Below, piece by piece: positions 45,510-54,239 of a DNA stretch of 64,000 nucleotides. The stretch comes from Bog-473 sp963770645. Its GTDB lineage: Bacteria; Actinomycetota; Acidimicrobiia; Acidimicrobiales; RAAP-2. The DNA lies in NCBI GenBank assembly GCA_963770645.1, contig CAVYQL010000002.1:248001-312000 (forward strand), read 5' to 3'. Positions within the stretch are counted from its first letter, which is position 1. Each line of letters opens with the position of its first letter. The notes under the pieces are model-generated. The model did no database searches. It was not told where the DNA came from and saw only the letters and a program-made list of their open reading frames with translations. Position numbers and translations under genes: made by a program.

Positions 45510-46484
45510 TCATTCCTGGGCGAACCGGCCCAGAGCGGTCACCACGTCATAGAAGCTGTGCACGGTCTCGTGCACGATTTGGCGAACGGGAAGGACTTCG
45601 GCGATACGTCCGGCTCCCTGGCCTCCGAAGGCGAACCCAGCGTCGAGATCCCCTTCGAAATAGAGCTTGAGCACTCCCTCGATGCCGACGGTACGACCCA
45701 TGACCACCGATGGCTCCTGCTCCAGGCTCTCGCTGAAACGAGTGCGCATGACCCTGTAGGCGGGGCTCGAGTGGGCGCTGAGTACGACGGTGTCGGTGGC
45801 GTCGGCCTCAGTGACCAGTCTCTTGTAGTTGTCATGCACCGGTGATTCGGCGGCGCTGACCATGCGCGTCCCCATCTGGATCCCTTCGGCTCCCAGTGCG
45901 AACGCCGCAGCCATCGAAAGGCCGTCGACGATCCCGCCTGCCGCGATGACGGGAATATCGAACTCTCCACAGACCTGGGGCACCAGCACCATGGTCGAAA
46001 CCGGTTTGGTGCTCTTGAAGCCCCCGCCTTCACCTCCTTCGACGACGAGTCCGTCGACTCCGGCGTCAACGGCCTTTCGCGCCGCACGCAACGACGGAAC
46101 CACGTGGAACACGGTGATCCCAGCGTCCTGGAGCTGCTGTGTGTACCGCTGCGGGTCCCCCGCTGACGTGGTCACGAACCGGACGCCTTGGTCGGCGACG
46201 AAGTCGACAATGTGGGGATCGGAAACCAGCATCTGGGCGATGTTGACGCCCCATGGCTTCTCGGTCAGATCGCGCATCGCCGCCATCTCTTCTCGAACCT
46301 CGTTCAGCCGTCCGGACGAGGTCTCAATGATCCCGAGGCCGCCGGCATTCGATACGGCGGAAGCCAGCTGGGCGCGAGCGATGAATCCCATGGGAGCCTG
46401 TACCAGGGGATAGTCGACTCCGAGGAGCGCGCTCACGCGAGTACGCAGCGGGGGCGGGGGTGTCGAAGCCAGATCCCTGTTCAC
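45510..46484 (-). CDS. Nitronate monooxygenase/2-nitropropane dioxygenase-like flavoprotein
   Basis: A 324-residue FMN-dependent TIM-barrel protein. It shows LGVDYPLVQAPMGFIARAQL, SNAGGLGIIE, DGLVVEGGEGGGFK, VIAAGGIVDGLSMAAAFALG and AEGIQMGTRMV, which fit nitronate monooxygenase. Related proteins also include enoyl reductases of lipid synthesis, so the exact reaction is uncertain. The start is GTG 46484, preceded at 10 nt by AAGGAG; longer in-frame starts up to 46724 are unlikely. It is divergent from the transhydrogenase-like gene. Confidence 0.88.
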   Translation of the reverse strand: MNRDLASTPPPPLRTRVSALLGVDYPLVQAPMGFIARAQLASAVSNAGGLGIIETSSGRLNEVREEMAAMRDLTEKPWGVNIAQMLVSDPHIVDFVADQGVRFVTTSAGDPQRYTQQLQDAGITVFHVVPSLRAARKAVDAGVDGLVVEGGEGGGFKSTKPVSTMVLVPQVCGEFDIPVIAAGGIVDGLSMAAAFALGAEGIQMGTRMVSAAESPVHDNYKRLVTEADATDTVVLSAHSSPAYRVMRTRFSESLEQEPSVVMGRTVGIEGVLKLYFEGDLDAGFAFGGQGAGRIAEVLPVRQIVHETVHSFYDVVTALGRFAQE

Positions 46485-46615
46485 AGGCGCAAGACTCCTT
46501 GCCGATGACCAGCGCTGCGCGGCGCTGGTTCGCTCCGTTGCTCGTTCTCTGGGCACGCTATTGGAACGAGAGTCGAGTGCTCGAAAGTATTGGCACCTGA
46601 GGAGACCCCAGAACG

Positions 46616-48004
46616 ATGGACGAACGGTTCGACATGGTGGTGGTGGGTGCGGGACCGGCAGGGGAAAAGGCCGCGGCCCAGGCGGCCTACTTCGGCAAGC
46701 GCGTCGCTGTCGTGGAGGCTGCACCAGCCCTCGGTGGGGCCATGGCCGCCAGTGCGGTGACCACGAAGGCCATGCGGGAAGCAGCTCTCTACCTGACCGG
46801 CTTCCAGCGCCGGCGCATCTACGGAGCGGGTATCGACCTCCATCCCCAGGCCGTTATCGACCGACTGCGGGCCCGAGCGATCGACGTGGCTCGATCGATG
46901 AGCGACTCCGTGGTGGAGAACCTGGCCCGTCATGGCATCGAGCTGGTGGCAGGGACGGCACGGCTGGGCCCGGATCGGACCGTCTTCGTCACTTCTGCTA
47001 CGGACGGATCTGAGCGCGTCCTGGTGGCCGACGTCGTCCTCGTGGCCACCGGTTCCCGGCCCTTCCACCCACCCGGGATCCCGTTCGATGATCCAGATGT
47101 GCTCGACTCCGAAACGGCTCGGGATCTCGAGCGGCCCATGTCCAGCCTCGTCGTCGTCGGAGGCGGGGCGGTGGCCTGTGAGTACGCATCGATCTTCATG
47201 GCGCTCGGTGCAGAGGTCACCTTGGTCGACCGAGGAGCACGATTGCTGCCCTTTCTCGACTCCGAGTGCTCGGCGCTGATGGCGGACTCCTTCGCTTCTT
47301 CCGGGATGAAATTGCGGCCTGAGACTGCGGTGGCCAGCGTGACCCGCGACGCTGACGGGTTGTCGGTACAGACCGATCGGGGCGCCGTCCTCCGGCCCGA
47401 GAAGGTCATCTTCGCCGCCGGCCGTGTGAGCAATACCGAGAACCTGGGTCTGGTCGACCTCGGGGTGCTCGTCGACGAACGCGGGCGAATGGGCGTCGAC
47501 GACCACTTTCAGACGTGTGTCCCAGGGATCTACGCCGCCGGGGACGTCATCGGTCCTCCGGCGCTCGCATCAGTATCGATGGAGCAGGGCCGTGTGGCGG
47601 CCTGCCATGCGCTGGGGATTACGTTCAAGGAAAGCGTCGATCTCGTCACTCCTTTCGGTGTGTACTCGATCCCTGAGTGCGCCATGGTCGGACTTACAGA
47701 GGAACAGGCCGCTGCGCAGAATCGGCAGTACGTGTCCGGTATATCCCGCTTTGCGAACAACAGCCGAGCCGCCATTGCCGGCACGACCGAAGGGATGGTG
47801 AAACTGGTCGTCGACTGCGAGGACCGGCGATTGCTCGGTGTTCACATCGTCGGGGAGGGAGCCACCGAATTGGTCCACCAGGGCCAGGCCGTCCTGCATT
47901 TCGGCGGGACGATCGACTACTTCATAGACGCCACGTTCGACGTGCCCACGATGAGTGATGCGTACAAGTACGCCGCCTATGAGTGTCTGCGACGGATGGC
48001 GTAG
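46616..48004 (+). CDS. Si-specific NAD(P) transhydrogenase-like flavoprotein
   Basis: A 462-residue pyridine nucleotide-disulfide oxidoreductase fold. The FAD motif is VVVGAGPAGEKAAAQAAYFG and the NAD motif is VVVGGGAVACEYASIFMALG. The position of the redox cysteines (CxxxxC in lipoamide dehydrogenase) reads GGAMAASAVTTKAMRE with no cysteine, as in soluble transhydrogenase SthA. The dimerisation domain (from about 340) is present. The most likely role is hydride exchange between NADH and NADP+, or a related flavin reductase. ATG 46616 is preceded by GAGGAGACC. Confidence 0.82.
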   Translation: MDERFDMVVVGAGPAGEKAAAQAAYFGKRVAVVEAAPALGGAMAASAVTTKAMREAALYLTGFQRRRIYGAGIDLHPQAVIDRLRARAIDVARSMSDSVVENLARHGIELVAGTARLGPDRTVFVTSATDGSERVLVADVVLVATGSRPFHPPGIPFDDPDVLDSETARDLERPMSSLVVVGGGAVACEYASIFMALGAEVTLVDRGARLLPFLDSECSALMADSFASSGMKLRPETAVASVTRDADGLSVQTDRGAVLRPEKVIFAAGRVSNTENLGLVDLGVLVDERGRMGVDDHFQTCVPGIYAAGDVIGPPALASVSMEQGRVAACHALGITFKESVDLVTPFGVYSIPECAMVGLTEEQAAAQNRQYVSGISRFANNSRAAIAGTTEGMVKLVVDCEDRRLLGVHIVGEGATELVHQGQAVLHFGGTIDYFIDATFDVPTMSDAYKYAAYECLRRMA

Positions 48005-48067
48005 TCATGCTCGCCTGAGCCCGACGTGCCGTGGAATGGAACGAGACTGCAAGCGACCGGGCAGCCC

Positions 48068-48073
48068 TAGGCT
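48068..48073 (+). promoter_or_regulatory. -10 element upstream of AAA+ gene
   Basis: TAGGCT, 8 nt before ATG 48082, another near-leaderless arrangement. Confidence 0.4.
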
Positions 48074-48081
48074 CATCGAAC

Positions 48082-49641
48082 ATGGACGTGGTGAACCCCT
48101 CAGAGTCGCCCGAGGAACCTGTGCCAGCAGAGGAACTGCGCCAGCTGGCTCGTTCTATGTTCGGCGTGTTTTCCGTGATGCGGGATTTGGTTGCAGACCA
48201 GGGGCAACAACCGTTCGTCCAGACGCTGGCGGACCATTTGGACACCGATCCGAGGACCTTGTCGGTCGTGACTCACCAATTCCCGCCGTACCAGCTCGTG
48301 GACGTGCAGATCGCGATCGAATCGTGGCAAGAGGGCTCCCCAGATCGTCAGCTTCGACTCGTCGGCATCTCTGGAGACCAGCGGCGCTTCCATCCGCTCA
48401 GCGAGATCATGGCCAACGCGGGGACCTACGGCGTGGGCATCGGGCCGGTCGAGTACGTCAACGTCGCCGACTCACCCGATTCGACGCGGAGTTGTGTGCG
48501 GTTCGGACTCTTTCTTCTGACCGACCGGGACCGCAGAGCAGCTGTCTTGCTCCGAGGGGCCGATCCTCACGGTCCCATGCAGTCGGCCATGCTCGAGCTG
48601 GTTGGCCCGGATTCGGAGTTCATCGACGCGCTTCTCTCAGAGTTAAAGCAGCTTGCCACGGAGAAGAGCGTGCTCAGAGGAAACGTGCTGGCCCTTGGAC
48701 CTGGCGAAGGTAACCAGTACGGGGCGTTGCGCTTTTTGCATCGACCCGCTCTCGAGCGATCGGAGCTTGTCCTCCCGGATGTCACGCTCGAACAAATCGA
48801 GCGCCACGTCGTCGAGATCCGTACGTACGCCGAACGACTGAAGGCGGCGGGTCAGCACCTCAAGCGGGGCATCCTGCTCTATGGACCGCCTGGCACAGGC
48901 AAGACGCACACGATCCGCTACCTCCTCTCACAGCTCAGGGATGTCACGGCGTTCGTGCTGTCGGGGCAGTCATTGGGCCAGATCGGCATGGCTTGCAGCC
49001 TGGCCCGGTTGTTGCAGCCCTCACTTGTGATTCTCGAAGACGTCGACCTCATCGCAGCCGACCGGTCCTTTGCGGCATTCGGCAGCAACCCATTGCTCTT
49101 TGAGGTGCTCAACCAGATTGACGGGCTGGGCGACGACGTTGACGTGGCTTTCTTGCTCACCACCAATCGCGTTGACATCCTCGAGCGTGCTCTCGCCGAG
49201 CGGCCCGGACGTGTCGATGCCGCTGTCGAGATACCCCTTCCCGATAGCGACGGTCGAGCCCGGCTCTTCCATCTTTACGGTCGAGGGCTGGGAGTCTCGG
49301 CTCTGACTGCCGCACAGCTCGACGAGGCGATTGAGCTGACAGATGGCCGCACCGCCACATACGTACGCGAAGTCGTGCGCCGGGCGGCACTCGACGCCGC
49401 GGAGAATCAGGAAGGCGCGCTTCGGGTCGATGGAGAGCTTCTCGCGGCGGCCGCCCGGAAGCTCCTCGATGATCGAGCCGCGTTGACGAGATCGCTTCTC
49501 GGCACCCCCCTCGAGCCCGATGCTGAACCGGTGGAATCCCCCCCGGGGGTCGCACGAGGGGTGAATGCATTACGTCGAGGTGGCATACGGACCCATCCGA
49601 TGATGCGAGGCCAGGAGCCACCGCAGCCGTTTGGCTCTTAA
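48082..49641 (+). CDS. AAA+ ATPase of the CDC48/ARC-like class
   Basis: A 519-residue protein with one AAA module. Walker A is GPPGTGKT at 268-275, Walker B LVILEDVDLIA at about 314-324, sensor 1 is LLTTNRVD, and the arginine region is RPGRVDAAVEIPLPDSDGRA. The first 250 residues form a distinct N-terminal domain with no motif I recognise, perhaps binding a partner or substrate. The C-terminus is basic and disordered. Such proteins remodel complexes or degrade/unfold proteins; no protease gene is nearby. Start ATG 48082 (MDVVNPSE) is favoured over the in-frame ATG 48031. Confidence 0.85.
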   Translation: MDVVNPSESPEEPVPAEELRQLARSMFGVFSVMRDLVADQGQQPFVQTLADHLDTDPRTLSVVTHQFPPYQLVDVQIAIESWQEGSPDRQLRLVGISGDQRRFHPLSEIMANAGTYGVGIGPVEYVNVADSPDSTRSCVRFGLFLLTDRDRRAAVLLRGADPHGPMQSAMLELVGPDSEFIDALLSELKQLATEKSVLRGNVLALGPGEGNQYGALRFLHRPALERSELVLPDVTLEQIERHVVEIRTYAERLKAAGQHLKRGILLYGPPGTGKTHTIRYLLSQLRDVTAFVLSGQSLGQIGMACSLARLLQPSLVILEDVDLIAADRSFAAFGSNPLLFEVLNQIDGLGDDVDVAFLLTTNRVDILERALAERPGRVDAAVEIPLPDSDGRARLFHLYGRGLGVSALTAAQLDEAIELTDGRTATYVREVVRRAALDAAENQEGALRVDGELLAAAARKLLDDRAALTRSLLGTPLEPDAEPVESPPGVARGVNALRRGGIRTHPMMRGQEPPQPFGS

Positions 49642-49739
49642 CAGGCAGGGTTTGCGGGCCGCGCCCCAGGCCTCTCGTTGCCCAGGCGGCCACTTCGGCT
49701 GGGCGGTACCCTTCGGAGCAGAAAACTGGAGGCGAGATC

Positions 49740-50906
49740 ATGCCTGCGGAGTTGTTCCAGCGCTATCGCGTCGTTGATGTCGACACGCACCTGACCGAGC
49801 CTCCCGACTTGTGGACGTCACGGGTGTCGTCGAAGTGGGGCGATGCCATACCCCACGTCGAGACCGCTCGCGGGAACGATTATTGGGTGGCCGCCGGCAC
49901 CTTTCTCAACACACCGGGCAACACCGCGATCGCTGGTTGGCCGGGTTACGTACCCAACGGCCCTCGAACCTACGACGAGATCCCCGCGTCGGCCTACGAC
50001 GCCGAGGCTCGCCTCGCGCACATGGATGACGAGGGCATCTATGCGCAGGTGCTCTACCCGAATGTCGCCGGATTCGGATCGGCGTACTTCCTGAAGCTCG
50101 GGGATCGCGAGCTGGTCACGGCGTGCGTGCGCGCCTACAACGATTTCCTTGTCGAGTGGGCCTCGGCAGACCCATCGAGGCTGGTTCCCGTGATGTCCAC
50201 GCCTTTCTGGGACCTGGACTTCGCGATTGCGGAGCTCGAGCGCTGCGTCGAGAACGGTCACAAGGCGGTGAACTTCTGCAACCACCCCGACTCGCACGGC
50301 GAGCCACCGCTCTCGGACCCGCACTGGGACCGCCTTTGGGCTGCGGCGCAGGACGCGGGCCTCCCGGTCACCTTCCACATCGGCGGCGGCGACATCACCG
50401 CGCCGTTCGCCCAAGATCCGCATCTCAGCTTCGAGGCGAAGTTCCCCAAGGTCTCCGCCCTGATGATCTTGGACAACATCGAGACGCTCGCCGATCTCGT
50501 CTTCGGCGGCGTGTGTCATCGCTTCCCGAAGCTGCGCTTCGTCTCGGTGGAATCGGGCATCGGCTGGCTACCCGGTGTGCTCGAGACATTCGACTGGCAG
50601 TGGGGCAACAGCGCGATCCGTGAGGCGCATCCCGAGTACGACCTGCTGCCGTCGGAGTACTTCCGCCGTCAGATCTACGGCTGCTTCTGGTTCGAGGAAG
50701 CCGCCGCGCGTGTCGCCATCGAGCGCTTCCCGGACAACATGCTTTTCGAGACTGACTTCCCGCATCCCACGTGCCAGCACCCCGGGCCCGCCAGCATCGG
50801 AGCGCCTCCAGGCGAGTATGCGACCAAGGCCCTCGACGGTCTCGCCGATGACATCGTCGCCAGGGTCTTGCACGACAACGCTGCGATGCTCTACGGCCTC
50901 GCCTGA
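49740..50906 (+). CDS. Amidohydrolase family 2 metal-dependent hydrolase
   Basis: A 388-residue TIM-barrel hydrolase or decarboxylase of the ACMSD-like amidohydrolase-2 group. Visible metal-ligand regions are VVDVDTHLTEP at the N-terminus, then HPDSHGEPPL, FHIGGGDI and the C-terminal FETDFPHPTCQHPG. Family members hydrolyse or decarboxylate aromatic ring-cleavage products. The ribosome-binding site GGAGGCGA precedes ATG 49740. It is convergent with the CMD gene, with 2 bp between stops; this and the neighbouring genes suggest a shared pathway. Confidence 0.9.
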   Translation: MPAELFQRYRVVDVDTHLTEPPDLWTSRVSSKWGDAIPHVETARGNDYWVAAGTFLNTPGNTAIAGWPGYVPNGPRTYDEIPASAYDAEARLAHMDDEGIYAQVLYPNVAGFGSAYFLKLGDRELVTACVRAYNDFLVEWASADPSRLVPVMSTPFWDLDFAIAELERCVENGHKAVNFCNHPDSHGEPPLSDPHWDRLWAAAQDAGLPVTFHIGGGDITAPFAQDPHLSFEAKFPKVSALMILDNIETLADLVFGGVCHRFPKLRFVSVESGIGWLPGVLETFDWQWGNSAIREAHPEYDLLPSEYFRRQIYGCFWFEEAAARVAIERFPDNMLFETDFPHPTCQHPGPASIGAPPGEYATKALDGLADDIVARVLHDNAAMLYGLA

Positions 50907-50908
50907 AG

Positions 50909-51685
50909 TTATTCCCCGACCTCGAGGACAAGGTCGTCCAGTTGGCGGCCGAGCGCCCAGCCGACATACACCGCGAAGTGCACGACGAGCTCGTGCAGCT
51001 CCTCGAGGGCGAGCTCGCCGTTCCGCAGTGCTGCCTCGAGGTGAGCCCGGGTCTCGGATGCAACGCCGACGGCGGCGCAGCAACAGATGCTGATGATTCT
51101 CCGGTCCCGTCTGCTCAGGTGTTCTTCCCTCGTCCAGATCTCGCCATAGAGATAGTCGAGGTAGGCGCTTCGGCGGAAAGGTGTCGTGGCCGGGGGCGGT
51201 GGTCGGCCATGCACGGCACGGTATGCCGCATCGCCTCGGGCGTGGCGCTCCTCGACCGTCACGGGATCGGTCCACGGCACAAACTTGATGGACGGGGTCT
51301 CCTCCCCACGCTGCTCGGCGAGCTTGGCCATGGCCATCGCACCGTGCATGCTGAGGACGGACGCCTTCGGCCAACCCAGCTGTGTTGCGAAGTGCAGAAC
51401 AAACTCGTCGAATTCTTCGCGGTTGATGTCTCCACTATTGAGAGCGGCCCAGACGTGGGTCTCGATGGGATAGCTCGAGTCCGTGGACCCCAAGCAAGAC
51501 AAAGTGATGAAACGGCGGTCACGGTCGGTCAACACCCCTCGTCGCCACATTTCCCCAAAGACGAAGCCTACGACGCCCACGTCGATGTACGCCGAGGTGG
51601 GATCAGGACTGGGCGTAGTCATGACGTGCTCGTATTCGGCCCGTGCGACGGCTTGTCGTTCGTCTCGATCTGCCCAGATGTCCAT
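50909..51685 (-). CDS. Two-domain carboxymuconolactone decarboxylase-like protein
   Basis: A 258-residue protein with two CMD domains (about 40-130 and 170-250). Typical segments are DRDRRFITLSCLGSTD, EEFDEFVLHFATQLGWPKA, DRRIISICCCAAVGVASETR and LEELHELVVHFAVYVGWALG. The fold belongs to the AhpD/CMD family; a classical AhpD Cys-x-x-Cys pair is not evident, so a lyase, isomerase or decarboxylase role is more likely than a peroxidase. ATG 51685 has a GGAAAGGA site. It is downstream of the SDR gene on the same strand. Confidence 0.85.
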   Translation of the reverse strand: MDIWADRDERQAVARAEYEHVMTTPSPDPTSAYIDVGVVGFVFGEMWRRGVLTDRDRRFITLSCLGSTDSSYPIETHVWAALNSGDINREEFDEFVLHFATQLGWPKASVLSMHGAMAMAKLAEQRGEETPSIKFVPWTDPVTVEERHARGDAAYRAVHGRPPPPATTPFRRSAYLDYLYGEIWTREEHLSRRDRRIISICCCAAVGVASETRAHLEAALRNGELALEELHELVVHFAVYVGWALGRQLDDLVLEVGE

Positions 51686-51756
51686 GTGGTCCTTTCCTGA
51701 TGGTCCTTTCTCAACGGCCAGCCGAGCCGCCGGCCGTTCCTCGTTGGCGGGCTTTC

Positions 51757-52581
51757 TTACGTCGGGTTTGCCGTCGTGAGCGCGGCAACCAGACCCCCGT
51801 CGACCCGTAGATCACAGCCGCTCACGAACCTCGCTCCCGGGCCGGCCAGGAACTCGACGACGTCGGCGATGTCCGCTGGACGACCCGGCAGGTCGGCCGA
51901 TTTCCCGTCGTCGGGCGCGCCGATCGGTGTCCGCCCGATGAGGCCTCGCTTGCTTGGATTGTCGCTCAACTCGAGCTGACCCATCGGCGTATCGATGAGA
52001 CCAGGAGACAAAGAAACGATCCGGGCTCCTCGAGCACCCCATTCGGACGCAGCCCTCTCACACAGTCGAACCACTCCGCGTTTCGCCAATGCATATGCCG
52101 TGCCCGGCTCGAGCGGAGATCCCAGTGCCCGCTCCAATTTCGAGGAGATGTCCGACGCAAGAGGTTCGTCGAGAATGGCCTGCACCTCGGCTGCGACAGG
52201 AATCAGGTGCGCAGCAATCGATGCGATACAGATGACGACCGAGCCCGCTCTTGCCATCCCGGCGAGACCTTCGAGAAGAGCCGCCGTTCCAACGAGGTCG
52301 ACTTGGAGGATGCGCTCGGCGTCGTCCATCATCGGGGAGACCCCAGCCAGGTGTACCAGTGTGTCGAAGCCCCCGAACGCCTCGGTCTTGCGCACGAGCT
52401 CGTCGATCGAAGCCTGGGAACCGAGGTCTGCCACCGCCAAGGTCGCCCCGGGCGCGACAGTCCGAACCCTCTCGAGCGCTCGGTCGTCGATGTCGACGAG
52501 GAGGAGCTTGTTCTCGCGGAATCTCTCGATGCAGGCCAGGCCCATGCCGCCCCCAGCTCCCGTGATGACAGTGACGCTCAC
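51757..52581 (-). CDS. Short-chain dehydrogenase/reductase
   Basis: A 274-residue Rossmann-fold SDR. The cofactor motif is TGAGGGMGLA at residues 8-17, the NAG equivalent is HLAGVSP, the catalytic Ser lies in ICIASIAAH and the YxxxK is in YALAKRG. The acidic residue after strand 2 (LVDIDDRA) favours NAD. The C-terminal GARFVSGCDLRVDGGL is typical. Start is GTG 52581. It is divergent from the TetR gene, and the 129-bp gap holds a palindrome, so it is a likely target of that regulator. Confidence 0.92.
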   Translation of the reverse strand: MSVTVITGAGGGMGLACIERFRENKLLLVDIDDRALERVRTVAPGATLAVADLGSQASIDELVRKTEAFGGFDTLVHLAGVSPMMDDAERILQVDLVGTAALLEGLAGMARAGSVVICIASIAAHLIPVAAEVQAILDEPLASDISSKLERALGSPLEPGTAYALAKRGVVRLCERAASEWGARGARIVSLSPGLIDTPMGQLELSDNPSKRGLIGRTPIGAPDDGKSADLPGRPADIADVVEFLAGPGARFVSGCDLRVDGGLVAALTTANPT

Positions 52582-52658
52582 GATTCATCGTCCACGTCGT
52601 TGGTCACCAGCCCTGTCGTGTCGGCGAAACGCCCCGCTGAGCAGAGCGTCTGCACACT

Positions 52659-52672
52659 AAGTCACTTGACTT
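52659..52672. promoter_or_regulatory. Inverted repeat between SDR and TetR genes
   Basis: AAGTCA and TGACTT flank CT, a 14-bp perfect inverted repeat 38 bp before the TetR ATG and 77 bp before the SDR start. It is the likely operator for TetR autoregulation and SDR control. Confidence 0.55.
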
Positions 52673-52710
52673 GTTCTGTAAAGGGGTGGTCTCATGGGTG
52701 AGGTGCTCAG

Positions 52711-53386
52711 ATGACATCGACGGCGACAGTCGCTCTCTCGACCAAAGAACAGATCGTCCTCGCGGCCGAGCGGCTGTTCGCCCAACGCGGCTACGAGGGC
52801 GTCTCGCTCCGCGAGATCGGCGCTGCGGCGGGGAGCGGCAACAACTCGGCCGTCCAGTACCACTTCGGTTCGAAGGAACAGCTCGTGGTCGCGATCTTCG
52901 AGAACCGCCTCAACTACATCGATGTCCGCCGTTCCATGCTGATCGCGCAACTCGAGCCGCACGACATCCGGTCGTGGGTCGAGTGCTACGTGCTTCCCTT
53001 GCTCGAACAGGGCGAGATGGACGGGAGTCACTACATGAGCTTCATCGCTGCTGTCGAGCACCAGGTCGGCATCTTCGAACACCTCCCCGAACGCTTCTGG
53101 GCGAGGACACAGAGCTTCCGTGACGAGGTGGGAGCCTTGATGACCGACGTCCCCGAACCGTTGCGTACGCATCGGATTCTTCAAGTTGTACGTTTCAGCG
53201 TCCATGCCGCCAGCGCTCGGGAGCGTGCCATGGCACAACGCTTCGAGGTCCTCCCATTCGCGGTGCACGTGGCCGACCTGCTCGATGGATTGGCCGGATT
53301 CCTGCAGGCGCCGGTCTCGAGCGTCGCCCTCGCATCCATCAGGGGGTATCCAACCACGACACACGCGTCCGCCGTTCCTCGTGTGA
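52711..53386 (+). CDS. TetR-family transcriptional regulator
   Basis: The DNA-binding domain is at about residues 12-60 (IVLAAERLFAQRGYEGVSLR, VQYHFGSKEQLVVAIFENR); the ligand domain reaches about residue 205. The frame as read stays open to 53526 and joins the first residues of the next enzyme. If one G of the G5 run at 53342-53346 is removed, the gene instead ends at TGA 53384-53386, overlapping the next ATG at 53386 as TGATG, the normal operon form. I favour that shorter version (about 224 residues). It probably controls the SDR, the HIBADH-like gene and the oxygenases. Confidence 0.8.
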
Positions 53387-54239
53387 TGGTGGCCTCTGGA
53401 CTTGTCAGCGTGGGCTTCATCGGGCTCGGGAGCCAGGGCGCGCCGATGGCGCATCGGATCATTCTAGGGCGGCTTTCCGACGACACTTTGGGCGAGGCGT
53501 CAAGAGAGCCTGGAGCCCTTCGGTGACACCGCGGCGAACACGGCACCCACCCCTGCGGCCGTGGCCGAGGCTTCGTCGATCGTGTGCCTCTGTGTGACCG
53601 GGGACGAGGACGTGATGGAGGTCGCGCTCGGCGCCGATGGAGTGCTGGCGGGCATGGCCTCCGGCGGGATCATGGTCGTTCATTCGACCGTGCACCCCGA
53701 GACATGCATCCGTCTTCGTGGGCAGGCCGCCGAGAATGGCGTGAGCGTCCTGGACGCGCCCGTGAGCGGTGGTGGTCCAGCGGCCGAACAGGGAACGTTG
53801 CTCGTGATGGTCGGAGGCGAAGCGGTCGTCCTGGATCGCGTACGCCCGGTGCTGGCGACTTTCGGCGAACCGATACTCCACCTGGGAGACGTCGGTGCGG
53901 GACAGACGGCAAAGCTGGTGAACAATCTCGTCTTCACGGCGCAGATCGCACTCTCTCTCGAGACGTTCGCCTTCGCGGACGAGCTCGGACTGGACGGAGC
54001 GGCCATGGCTCAGGTCTTCGAGCGTGGGAGCGGTGCGAGCCGAGCGGCCACAATCCTTTCAGCATCGGGCTTCGACATCAGCAGGTCTCGGCCGGGTCGC
54101 GGGGCCGCTGCTGCGAAAGGACGTGAACCTGATCGCTGACGTTGCACGGCGGCATCAGGTGTCGCCACCGGACTCAGTCGTGGGTCTGGCCGAGAAGGGC
54201 CTGCTCGCCTTGGAGACGGCGAAGGGAGGATCTGAATGA
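53386..54239 (+). pseudogene. 3-hydroxyisobutyrate dehydrogenase-like enzyme, two frameshifts
   Basis: An NAD-binding beta-hydroxyacid dehydrogenase spread over three frames. VGFIGLGSQGAPMAHRI (53412 on) is in frame 1. FPTTLWARRQESLEPF through LVNNLVFTAQIALSLETFAF is in frame 2. GLGRVAGPLLRKDVNLIADV to the stop at 54239 is in frame 3. Removing one base in the GGG at about 53477 and one near 54083 gives a protein of about 283 residues that reads like the family throughout. The catalytic Lys (AKLVNN) and the substrate Ser/Gly loop (DAPVSGGGPAAEQG) are present. The likely role is oxidation of a beta-hydroxyacid in the cluster's pathway. Decay or sequence error are both possible. Confidence 0.78.

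Noticed and set aside
52711..53526. In-frame TetR plus dehydrogenase N-terminus as a real fusion protein
   Set aside because: A single-base error in the G5 run at 53342 explains it better: removing it gives a normal TetR stop (TGA 53384) overlapping the next ATG.
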